Part shown: positions 6,764 through 12,180 of the stretch, piece by piece
How the letters are laid out: the number at the start of each line of letters is the position of its first letter
Position numbering within the stretch: position 1 is the first letter of the stretch
Assembly: GCA_018065295.1 (NCBI GenBank)
Contig: JAGHTQ010000059.1
Span: 1 to 12,180, forward strand
Source: Candidatus Colimonas fimequi
Lineage (GTDB): Bacteria > Bacillota > Clostridia > Peptostreptococcales > Anaerovoracaceae
DNA length: 12,180 nt
Direction: 5' to 3'
Position numbers and translations under genes: made by a program
The notes under the pieces: model-generated
The model's input: the letters and a program-made list of their open reading frames with translations, nothing else
Databases searched by the model: none
Told to the model about the DNA's origin: nothing

Positions 6764-7409
6764 TTGCAGTGACAGCCTTACGCATTCTGCTAACATGGAC
6801 ATCCGCAGCTACCCTTGCAGCCATTTCGTCGCCTCTTGTCAGCGCATCGATAATAGCCTTGTGCTCAGCATCAACGGAATTAATTCTGCCGAATACATCC
6901 GCGTGCACATATCTGTATCTGATAAATGACTCATGAAGCCGCTCTATCATGCTAGTTAAAATCTCATTGCCACATGCTTTAGCAATTGCCCTATGGAATT
7001 TCGTATCATAGTCAATCATCGCCTCAGCATCACCTGACACAGCAGCTTCATTATATCTAAATGCAAACAATTCAATTTCGTCAAGCTGAGAAGGTGTAAT
7101 CTTCGCTGCTGCAATAGCCGCAGCCATTCCTTCCATGTCCTGACTAACTTCCAGGATTTCAAGTACATCCTGCACACTTATTGTTGCCACATATGCCCCG
7201 TGGCGAGGGTTTATACGAATTAGGCCTTCTCTCTCCAGTTTACGAGTTGCTTCTCTTATTGGTGTTCTGCTAACTTGAAACAATTCGCAAAGAACGTCCT
7301 CCATAATTCTCTCACCAGGCTTAAGCTGTCCAGTGATAATCATTTTTTTCATTTCTCTGTAAACCTGTTCACAAAGAGATAGCCTATTAACAATCCCAAA
7401 GTCAATCAT
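6756..7409 (-). CDS. GntR-family transcription regulator, FCD (FadR/VanR) type
   Basis: From the ATG at 7407-7409 the product is 217 residues. An N-terminal GntR winged helix is visible (LCEQVYREMKKMIITGQLKP, then RIMEDVLCELFQVSRTPIRE, ATRKLEREGLIRINPRHGAY). A helical FCD ligand domain follows, with the usual metal or acid-binding residues in YDTKFHRAIAKACGN and a later EHKAIIDAL. Such regulators typically sense carboxylates or sugar acids; the ligand here is unknown. The frame stays open to a GTG at 7466 (236 residues), but that start has no ribosome site and would place a perfect 14-bp inverted repeat inside the coding region. The chosen ATG has AGAGGA eight bases upstream. The gene has a strong promoter and a long leader and precedes the DeoR-type gene by 53 bases. 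Confidence 0.92.
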   Translation of the reverse strand: MIDFGIVNRLSLCEQVYREMKKMIITGQLKPGERIMEDVLCELFQVSRTPIREATRKLEREGLIRINPRHGAYVATISVQDVLEILEVSQDMEGMAAAIAAAKITPSQLDEIELFAFRYNEAAVSGDAEAMIDYDTKFHRAIAKACGNEILTSMIERLHESFIRYRYVHADVFGRINSVDAEHKAIIDALTRGDEMAARVAADVHVSRMRKAVTAIA

Positions 7410-7427
7410 TTCCAATATCCTCTTATG

Positions 7428-7460
7428 ATGAAACCCGCGAATCCTTTTCGCGGGTTTCAT
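7428..7460 (-). promoter_or_regulatory. Perfect 14-bp leader hairpin just before the GntR ribosome site
   Basis: Arms ATGAAACCCGCGAA (7428-7441) and TTCGCGGGTTTCAT (7447-7460) flank five bases. On the minus-strand mRNA the hairpin ends four bases before the AGAGGA site. No U-run follows, so it is not a plain terminator. It may affect translation, mRNA stability or protein binding. Confidence 0.65.
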
Positions 7461-7496
7461 TGTCACATTTACACATCAAGGAGCTATTTCGTATTT

Positions 7497-7513
7497 TGAC
7501 CCCAAACGGGTCA
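7497..7513 (-). other. Short inverted repeat in the GntR leader
   Basis: TGACCC (7497-7502) and GGGTCA (7508-7513) form a six-pair stem around CAAAC, inside the predicted leader. It could be part of the leader fold or an operator half-site pair. Confidence 0.35.
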
Positions 7514-7543
7514 TGTAGTGTAGTTGGTTGATAACCTTGTTGG

Positions 7544-7557
7544 TATATCTTGATATA
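7544..7557. promoter_or_regulatory. Candidate operator at the GntR transcription start
   Basis: TATATC-TT-GATATA is a perfect palindrome with a two-base centre. It sits just downstream of the -10 box, over the predicted transcription start (about 7552). GTTGGT occurs twice next to it on the plus strand (7523-7528 and 7539-7544), 16 bases apart. Position and symmetry fit autorepression by a dimeric GntR protein. Confidence 0.5.
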
Positions 7558-7558
7558 A

Positions 7559-7586
7559 ATATTATCACTTTTTGCTTTTTTGTCAA
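7559..7586 (-). promoter_or_regulatory. Strong promoter of the GntR-type gene
   Basis: On the minus strand a consensus TTGACA (7581-7586) is 16 bases from TAATAT (7559-7564), which is preceded by TGA, an extended -10. This predicts a start near 7552 and a leader of about 140 bases to the ATG at 7409. Confidence 0.75.
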
Positions 7587-7607
7587 CACTTTATCGCGAA
7601 TTTCTTC

Positions 7608-7648
7608 AAAAAATGATAAAGTTGATGATAAACTTTATCATCAACTTT
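7608..7648. terminator. Overlapping AT-rich hairpins ending the radical SAM transcript
   Basis: Two exclusive stems overlap. The first is AAAGTTGATGATAAA (7618-7632) with TTTATCATCAACTTT (7634-7648), 15 perfect pairs around one base. The second is ATGATAAAGTT (7613-7623) with AACTTTATCAT (7631-7641), 11 pairs around seven bases. On the minus strand the second abuts a U-run (7612-7608). On the plus strand the first is followed by GTTTTT. It lies 32 bases past the radical SAM stop and ahead of the GntR promoter. Confidence 0.7.
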
Positions 7649-7680
7649 GTTTTTCACATATATTTATAGACATTTGTGTT

Positions 7681-8838
7681 CTAAATGTATCTTTCTATGA
7701 TCATGTTTATATGATCTTCCCACTCACGCTCACCTGGATAATTGTCAATCTGCTGTCTTAAGTGAAGCATGTTGCCTGGGCCAACCAGTCTCATCTGTGA
7801 TGGTCTGATAACCATACCCAGTCTGCGGGCAATCTGAAATTCCTTCTGCTCCTGTGGTGGGAGATTTAAGAATTCATCGCATATCGCTAATAGGCGAGCC
7901 TTATCGTTTACCATATGTCCTTCAATATCCATAAGGAGATTGAGAATATGGTCGCTGACAATTTTAGTATCAACGCCTTCCGCCAGTTCGATAATTCGGC
8001 GGATTTCCAGGAGTTTCTCAACATCTGAGCAGTGGTCAATGAGGCCTGCTCTCCAGTCATCATAAAGTTCAGTTCCTGGCTTATACGCTGCAGTACGCAC
8101 GCGAACGAAGTCAGGGTTAACTGCATTTATCACCTTGGCAGTTTCTTCAGCGTTCACCTTAGTAAGAGCGCGACCGCCGACACCGGCCATGAAGTATATG
8201 CTCAGCTCAATGCCGCCCGCCTTAACATTGCGGCCGGCGATGATTTCCTGCTCCTGTGTGACACCTTTGTTCACCAGCTTGAGCACCTCATCTGAACCAG
8301 TCTCAAATCCAGAATGAATACGGTCAAGGCCAGCCTCCTTAAGATCTGCGAATTCCTCTGCGGTAGTTTTGCTTAAGTTCTCGGCACGGCCGTATGAAGT
8401 AATACGCTCGATGTGTGGGAACGCCTGCTTCAGATAGCGAATAACGTCGCTGAGGCGACCGCCCTTAAGAACTGTTGAGTTGCCGTCCTGGAGGAACACA
8501 GTTTTGCCCCCGTTGATAAGCCAGTTGGCAATCATGTAGTAGCTCTGGCGCTCTGCGTCAGAATCGATTGTACCCAGTTCATAGTTGAGACCGTCGATGT
8601 CCCACTGACCTTCTGCGTCAATATGGCTGCGAACTCTGTCTGCCAGAATGACCATGTTGTCAATGTCAGCCTTAACGCTGTCAACGCTGTAGGCCTTAAA
8701 CTGTGTGTGGCGATAGAGCTGACAGAACTTACATCTGTTCCATGTGCATCCTCTAGTTACCTGTATTAATAAGCTGTTAGCTTCACTTGGTGGTCTGATT
8801 GGACCGATGCGGAAGCTAAGATCTCTGTTTTCTTCCAT
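7681..8838 (-). CDS. Radical SAM protein with CX4CX2C cluster motif
   Basis: From the ATG at 8836-8838 the product is 385 residues. It begins MEENRDLSFRIGPIRPP and has the iron-sulfur motif TRGCTWNRCKFCQLY, with cysteines at 31, 36 and 39. The spacing is CX4CX2C, not the common CX3CX2C. Later landmarks of the radical SAM barrel include VFLQDGNSTVL, ITSYGRAENL, AGLDRIHSGFETGSDEVLKL (a Gly-Ile-Glu-like region) and YFMAGVGG. I recall similar CX4CX2C proteins of the Elp3/COG1032 type in anaerobes, with no assigned reaction. The frame extends to 8937, but that start lies upstream of the promoter at 8870-8878; the chosen ATG has AAAGGA 11 bases upstream. It has its own promoter and terminator, so it is probably a single-gene unit. 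Confidence 0.88.
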   Translation of the reverse strand: MEENRDLSFRIGPIRPPSEANSLLIQVTRGCTWNRCKFCQLYRHTQFKAYSVDSVKADIDNMVILADRVRSHIDAEGQWDIDGLNYELGTIDSDAERQSYYMIANWLINGGKTVFLQDGNSTVLKGGRLSDVIRYLKQAFPHIERITSYGRAENLSKTTAEEFADLKEAGLDRIHSGFETGSDEVLKLVNKGVTQEQEIIAGRNVKAGGIELSIYFMAGVGGRALTKVNAEETAKVINAVNPDFVRVRTAAYKPGTELYDDWRAGLIDHCSDVEKLLEIRRIIELAEGVDTKIVSDHILNLLMDIEGHMVNDKARLLAICDEFLNLPPQEQKEFQIARRLGMVIRPSQMRLVGPGNMLHLRQQIDNYPGEREWEDHINMIIERYI

Positions 8839-8869
8839 AATAAAAAAGTTCCTTTCTCGACTTGGCATC

Positions 8870-8878
8870 ATTATACCA
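8870..8878 (-). promoter_or_regulatory. Extended -10 promoter of the radical SAM gene
   Basis: Minus-strand TGGTATAAT is a perfect -10 (8870-8875) with the TGn extension. The -35 region (about 8893-8898, TTCGTG) is poor, as is usual for extended -10 promoters. The predicted 5' UTR is about 25 bases, which decides in favour of the ATG at 8838. Confidence 0.7.
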
Positions 8879-8910
8879 TATACTGCGGACACCACGAAAC
8901 TTTGCATGAG

Positions 8911-8935
8911 AAAAGGGACCCGACTAGCGAGTCCC
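8911..8935 (-). terminator. Intrinsic terminator of the ATP synthase unit
   Basis: On the minus strand GGGACTCG (8935-8928) pairs with CGGGTCCC (8922-8915), eight pairs with one G-U, around CTAGT, followed by TTTTCTC. It lies 22 bases past the ACT-like gene and before the radical SAM promoter. Confidence 0.85.
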
Positions 8936-8957
8936 AAGTGTATGGAATAAGGTATAT

Positions 8958-9209
8958 TTATTTTTTAGAATATATTGTCTTGGTGCTTACCCCTTCCAGA
9001 GCGCCCAGCTTACCCGAAAGTGCGCTGATGGTATTCTGATCCGCATCCATAGCAACGCTGATCAGGGAAATACCTTTCTCTGGCTGTGGTACACCCATAC
9101 GACCGATGATACTACTACGATATTCATGAAGAAGGGCGTTGAGCTTTTCAACGGATTCTTCATTCTCTACAACAATGCCCACAAGGGCAGTTCTCGTATT
9201 CTCACCCAT
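8958..9209 (-). CDS. Small ACT/NikR-fold protein, TM1266 (iron-only hydrogenase regulator) type
   Basis: The 83-residue product is a single ferredoxin-like domain: TALVGIVVENEESVEKLNAL, then LHEYRSSIIGRMGVPQPEKG and ISLISVAMDADQNTISALSG, ending LGALEGVSTKTIYSKK. This matches the small family named after Thermotoga TM1266, commonly labelled a putative regulator of the iron-only hydrogenase system because it sits with hydrogenase maturation genes in other genomes. It has no DNA-binding part and no visible catalytic residues, so a ligand- or partner-binding role is more likely. It starts with AGGAG seven bases upstream, 11 bases after atpC, and a terminator follows. It is therefore the last gene of the ATP synthase operon here, and no hydrogenase gene is in the window. 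Confidence 0.82.
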   Translation of the reverse strand: MGENTRTALVGIVVENEESVEKLNALLHEYRSSIIGRMGVPQPEKGISLISVAMDADQNTISALSGKLGALEGVSTKTIYSKK

Positions 9210-9220
9210 TACATTACTCC

Positions 9221-9664
9221 TTAGTGTTTCTTAACACCCATTCTGCCTCCGGCTGCAACCTGCTTACGCACGTTTGCCTTCTTGATGGCATCCTTCGCAC
9301 GCTGAATTTCATAATCCTCAGCTGTATTCTCATTAGTTCTCAGCCATTCCTCAGCCTTCTTCTGATCTTCTTCAACACGAGTTACGTCAATGTCCTTTGA
9401 CCATTCAGCTGAGTCTGTATAGATTATGATACTCTCTTTAACATCGATGAAGCCACCGGCTACAGCTGCAAGCTTATATGTGTTTGCTTCTGCTCCTGGC
9501 TCTCTTATCCAAAGTTCGCCGATATCCAGTAATTTTACCGCCCATTCATGACCGGCCATGAAACCTTCTTCACCGGTCATTGTACGTGCGATTACCAGTT
9601 CAACTTCGCCACGATAAAAGCGCTTAGATGGAGTCACTATTTCTAATTTTACAGTGTTAGCCAT
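9221..9664 (-). CDS. atpC: ATP synthase F1 epsilon subunit
   Basis: Epsilon is the central-stalk subunit that couples rotation and can inhibit ATP hydrolysis. The 147-residue product has the N-terminal beta-sandwich (VKLEIVTPSKRFYRGEVELV, GEEGFMAGHEWAVKLLDIGE, VAGGFIDVKESIIIYTDSAE) and a C-terminal helical hairpin from about residue 93. FMAGHE replaces the more usual LPGH loop. The C-terminal tail is basic (KKANVRKQVAAGGRMGVKKH), slightly longer than the typical 130-140. AGAGG precedes the start and the gap from atpD is 16 bases. Confidence 0.95.
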   Translation of the reverse strand: MANTVKLEIVTPSKRFYRGEVELVIARTMTGEEGFMAGHEWAVKLLDIGELWIREPGAEANTYKLAAVAGGFIDVKESIIIYTDSAEWSKDIDVTRVEEDQKKAEEWLRTNENTAEDYEIQRAKDAIKKANVRKQVAAGGRMGVKKH

Positions 9665-9680
9665 ACTAGACCTCTATTCT

Positions 9681-11072
9681 CTATTTCTTCATAGCTTCGT
9701 ACTTAGCTACTACATCATCAATGCTGCCGCAGAAGAGGAAGCACTGTTCTGGAATATCATCATGAAGTCCATCCAGGATTTCCTTGAATGATCTGATAGT
9801 TTCCTTAATTGGAACGTACTTACCTTCCATGCCTGTGAACTGTTCAGCTACGCTGAATGGCTGGCCCAGGAATCTCTGAACCTTACGAGCTCTGTTAACT
9901 GTCAGCTTATCTTCGTCTGAAAGTTCGTCCATACCCAGAATAGCGATGATATCCTGCAGTTCGTTGTATCTCTGGAGTACTTCCTGTACTCTTCTTGCTG
10001 TTTCATAGTGTTCCTGACCCAGGATTAATGGATCCAGAATTCTTGAAGTTGAAGCAAGTGGGTCTACTGCTGGATAAATACCCAGTTCTGAAATTGATCT
10101 TGAAAGTACTGTTGTAGCATCAAGATGTGCGAATGTAGTTGCTGGAGCAGGGTCAGTAAGGTCATCGGCAGGTACATATACAGCCTGTACTGAAGTGATT
10201 GAGCCCTTCTTAGTTGAAGTGATTCTTTCCTGAAGAGCACCCATTTCTGTTGCCAGTGTTGGCTGATAACCTACTGCTGATGGTACACGACCCAGCAGAG
10301 CTGATACTTCTGAACCAGCCTGAGTGAATCTGAAGATATTGTCGATGAACAGAAGTACGTCCTGGTTCTCCTGATCTCTGAAATATTCAGCCATTGTCAG
10401 ACCTGTCAGAGCAACTCTCATTCTTGCGCCAGGTGGTTCGTTCATCTGTCCGAATACCATGGCTGTACTGTCAATAACGCCTGATTCGATCATTTCGTAG
10501 TACAGGTCGTTACCTTCTCTTGTTCTTTCACCTACACCTGTGAATACGGAAATACCACCGTGTTCCTTAGCGATATTGTGGATAAGTTCCTGAATTAGTA
10601 CTGTCTTACCTACGCCGGCACCACCGAAGAGACCAACCTTACCACCTCTTGTATAAGGAGCGATCAGGTCGATAACCTTGATACCTGTTTCGAAGATCTG
10701 AGCTGTTGTATCCTGTTCTTCGAACTTCGGTGCTGCTCTGTGGATTGAAGCCTTCATTTCAGTGTCAAGCTGATCCTTACCATCGATAGTTTCGCCGATA
10801 ACGTTGAACATTCTACCCAGAACTTCCTTACCAACGTTGATTTCGATTGGAGCGCCTGTATCCACTACTTCCATGCCTCTGCTGAGACCATCTGTTGATG
10901 AAAGTGCAATACATCTAGCAACGTCGTCACCGATGTGCTGTGCAACTTCTGCAACGATAGTTCTGCCGTCGTATTCGATATGAATAGCGTTCAGCAGTTC
11001 AGGCATATCATCTTCTTTAAATTTCACGTCTATTACGGGTCCTACAATCTGATGTATTCTTCCCTTGTTCAT
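9681..11072 (-). CDS. atpD: ATP synthase F1 beta subunit
   Basis: Beta carries the catalytic nucleotide sites of F1. The 463-residue product has the N-terminal barrel (GRIHQIVGPVIDVKF), the Walker A motif GGAGVGKT (150-157), the catalytic glutamate in GERTREGNDL (Glu182), Walker B LLFIDNIFRF (Asp244), ALLGRVPSAVGYQPTLATEM (258-277), and DELSDED (382-388), the lever that contacts gamma. All key residues are present and the length is normal. Its AGGAGG site overlaps the TAG stop of atpG, nine bases before its ATG, so the two are coupled. Confidence 0.98.
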   Translation of the reverse strand: MNKGRIHQIVGPVIDVKFKEDDMPELLNAIHIEYDGRTIVAEVAQHIGDDVARCIALSSTDGLSRGMEVVDTGAPIEINVGKEVLGRMFNVIGETIDGKDQLDTEMKASIHRAAPKFEEQDTTAQIFETGIKVIDLIAPYTRGGKVGLFGGAGVGKTVLIQELIHNIAKEHGGISVFTGVGERTREGNDLYYEMIESGVIDSTAMVFGQMNEPPGARMRVALTGLTMAEYFRDQENQDVLLFIDNIFRFTQAGSEVSALLGRVPSAVGYQPTLATEMGALQERITSTKKGSITSVQAVYVPADDLTDPAPATTFAHLDATTVLSRSISELGIYPAVDPLASTSRILDPLILGQEHYETARRVQEVLQRYNELQDIIAILGMDELSDEDKLTVNRARKVQRFLGQPFSVAEQFTGMEGKYVPIKETIRSFKEILDGLHDDIPEQCFLFCGSIDDVVAKYEAMKK

Positions 11073-11081
11073 GTTTGCCTC

Positions 11082-11948
11082 CTATTTCTGTGCCTCAGAA
11101 CCGGCAACAATTTCTATGATTTCATCTGTGATAGCAGCCTGTCTTGCTCTGTTATAGAAGAGTGACAGGTCGTCCAGCATCTCTCTGGCATTGTCAGTAG
11201 CATTCTCCATAGCAGTTCTTCTAGCTGCATGTTCGCATGTTGCTGACTCTACAACTGCTGCGTATACCATCATCTCAACGTACTTAGGTACCAGGTAGTT
11301 AAATACCGCTTCAACTGATGGTTCATAATCGATGAACTTACCAGTACCAACACCCACTTCAGGATTGTTCTCTGCAGGGAATGGGAGCAGTGTCATGTTT
11401 GTTACCTGCTGTTCCATTGAACTTACAAAGGATGTTGAAACCAGAATTACTCTTCCGATTTCACCCTTCTCGTACATGTCGATGATCGGTTCGCACAGTT
11501 CCTTTGCTTCGAGGAATGTAATCTCTTCAGGTGGCAAAGTATAATCTCTATAGATTTCATAGCCGCGCTTCTCGAAGTATTCCTTACCCCTTGATCCGAT
11601 GGCAATCACTACCTTATGTCCGGAAGTCAGCTTCATTGTTGCCTCTGCTTCCTTGATAACGTTACTGTTGAAGCCTCCGCAAAGGCCCTTGTTACTAGTA
11701 ATAACAATGAAACATGTACCGTCGTTGGTGTTACCGCCCTCAAGATACTTATCTGGGATGTCGTCACTGTTTGTAAACAGATCTTCTATCGCATTAGTGA
11801 TGTAGTGTGAGTTTTCGTTTGTTTTCTCGAAAATGGCTCTAGCTTTTCTCAGCTTACCAGCTGATACCAGCTTCATCGCATTTGTGATATGCTCCGTACT
11901 AGTAATACTCTTGATACGACGCTTAATATCCTGCATACTCTCTGCCAT
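11082..11948 (-). CDS. atpG: ATP synthase F1 gamma subunit
   Basis: Gamma is the rotor shaft within the alpha-beta hexamer. The 288-residue product starts MAESMQDIKRRIKSITSTEH with ITNAMKLVSAGKLRKAR, the usual N-terminal helix. It contains FIVITSNKGLCGGFNSNVIK and ends with the long C-terminal helix ENATDNAREMLDDLSLFYNR, then ARQAAITDEIIEIVAGSEA. The ATG at 11946-11948 is chosen because AGGAGG lies seven bases upstream. The GTG two codons earlier (11954) overlaps that site and is unlikely. The gap from atpA is 36 bases. Confidence 0.97.
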   Translation of the reverse strand: MAESMQDIKRRIKSITSTEHITNAMKLVSAGKLRKARAIFEKTNENSHYITNAIEDLFTNSDDIPDKYLEGGNTNDGTCFIVITSNKGLCGGFNSNVIKEAEATMKLTSGHKVVIAIGSRGKEYFEKRGYEIYRDYTLPPEEITFLEAKELCEPIIDMYEKGEIGRVILVSTSFVSSMEQQVTNMTLLPFPAENNPEVGVGTGKFIDYEPSVEAVFNYLVPKYVEMMVYAAVVESATCEHAARRTAMENATDNAREMLDDLSLFYNRARQAAITDEIIEIVAGSEAQK

Positions 11949-11984
11949 TCTCACACCTCCTTGTCCGTTTATTATTAATTAAAT

Positions 11985-12180
11985 CTAGAATTCTCTCTTG
12001 TATTCTTCTATGCCCTTAATCAGTTCTTCTTCAGCTTCCTTGCTGAGTTCGCCTGTCTCTACGATAGTCTTGCCAACAGCTGGATGCTGAGTTGCCATGA
12101 ATTCGTAGAAGCCTACTTCGAACTTCTTAACATCTTCAAGAGGAATATCCTTCAGATGGTGATTAACAGCTGCATAGATA
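11985..12180 (-). CDS. atpA: ATP synthase F1 alpha subunit, C-terminal part (5' end outside window)
   Basis: About 65 codons enter from the right edge and end at TAG (11985-11987). The translation YAAVNHHLKDIPLEDVKKFE, then VGFYEFMATQHPAVGKTIVE and TGELSKEAEEELIKGIEEYK, ending REF, matches the C-terminal helical domain of the alpha subunit. Its place before atpG confirms the call. The rest of the operon lies beyond the window. Confidence 0.95.
   Translation of the reverse strand, partial: IYAAVNHHLKDIPLEDVKKFEVGFYEFMATQHPAVGKTIVETGELSKEAEEELIKGIEEYKREF

Noticed and set aside
7428..7460. The 14-bp hairpin as an intrinsic terminator
   Set aside because: No U-run follows on the minus strand (CATAAGAGGA), and no gene reads toward it on the plus strand.
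7410..7466. N-terminal extension of the GntR regulator from GTG at 7466
   Set aside because: No ribosome site precedes it and it would encode a perfect inverted repeat. The ATG at 7409 has AGAGGA at good spacing and gives a normal family N-terminus. Some doubt remains because the frame is open.
7528..7761. Plus-strand hydrophobic frame of 77 codons across the GntR upstream region
   Set aside because: It covers the GntR promoter, the paired hairpins and the end of the radical SAM gene, and the hydrophobic look follows from T-rich DNA. No convincing ribosome site was seen.
8839..8937. 33-residue N-terminal extension of the radical SAM protein
   Set aside because: The extension spans the terminator, the extended -10 promoter and the ribosome site, so it cannot be translated from the predicted transcript.
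1..12180. CRISPR array, insertion sequence, prophage, toxin-antitoxin or tRNA
   Set aside because: I read both strands for regular spaced repeats, transposase motifs, terminal inverted repeats and tRNA-like ends and found none. The window looks like core chromosome.

Overview
The window reads as a chromosomal core region of an anaerobic Gram-positive bacterium of the class Clostridia. The grounds are strong Shine-Dalgarno sites (AGGAGG variants) before most genes, an F1 ATP synthase gene order atpA-G-D-C, the scpA-scpB pair, a TM1266-type hydrogenase-associated ACT-like gene and a YdjI/YdjG/TPM gene set of Firmicutes type. A placement near Eubacteriales Family XIII (Anaerovoracaceae/Mogibacterium-like) is only a guess from the look of the proteins. 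No rRNA, tRNA, CRISPR array, insertion sequence or phage gene was seen. Nearly all genes are on the minus strand; one PhzF-family gene is on the plus strand.

Right end (12180 down to 8911, minus strand): the F1 sector of the ATP synthase operon, with the tail of atpA (cut by the window edge), atpG, atpD and atpC. A small ACT/NikR-fold gene of the TM1266 type follows atpC by 11 bases. The unit closes with a good intrinsic terminator at 8911-8935. A radical SAM gene follows with its own extended -10 promoter, and a pair of overlapping hairpins ends it at 7608-7648.

Middle (7600-5907, minus strand): two transcription regulators in tandem with no metabolic operon beside them. The first is an FCD-type GntR regulator with a strong promoter, a palindrome at the predicted start of transcription and a structured leader of about 140 nt. 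The second is a DeoR-type regulator with its own promoter and a GTG start. The DeoR gene converges with the plus-strand PhzF-family gene on a shared perfect 12-bp bidirectional terminator (5879-5906).

Left end (4741 down to 1, minus strand): scpA and scpB, overlapping by one base, encode the kleisin and winged-helix partners of the SMC condensin. Only 36 bases later, with no terminator in the gap, come an SPFH-domain protein with tandem C-terminal zinc ribbons, a protein with two N-terminal zinc ribbons and a C-terminal membrane helix, and a secreted or membrane-anchored protein with two TPM-like domains (cut by the left edge). The last three match the YdjI/YdjG/YdjH-like partners of the PspA envelope-stress system of Bacillus subtilis. 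Here they appear to be read through from the chromosome-condensation genes. This is the most system-like feature of the window. It is a variation on a partly known theme rather than a clearly new system.
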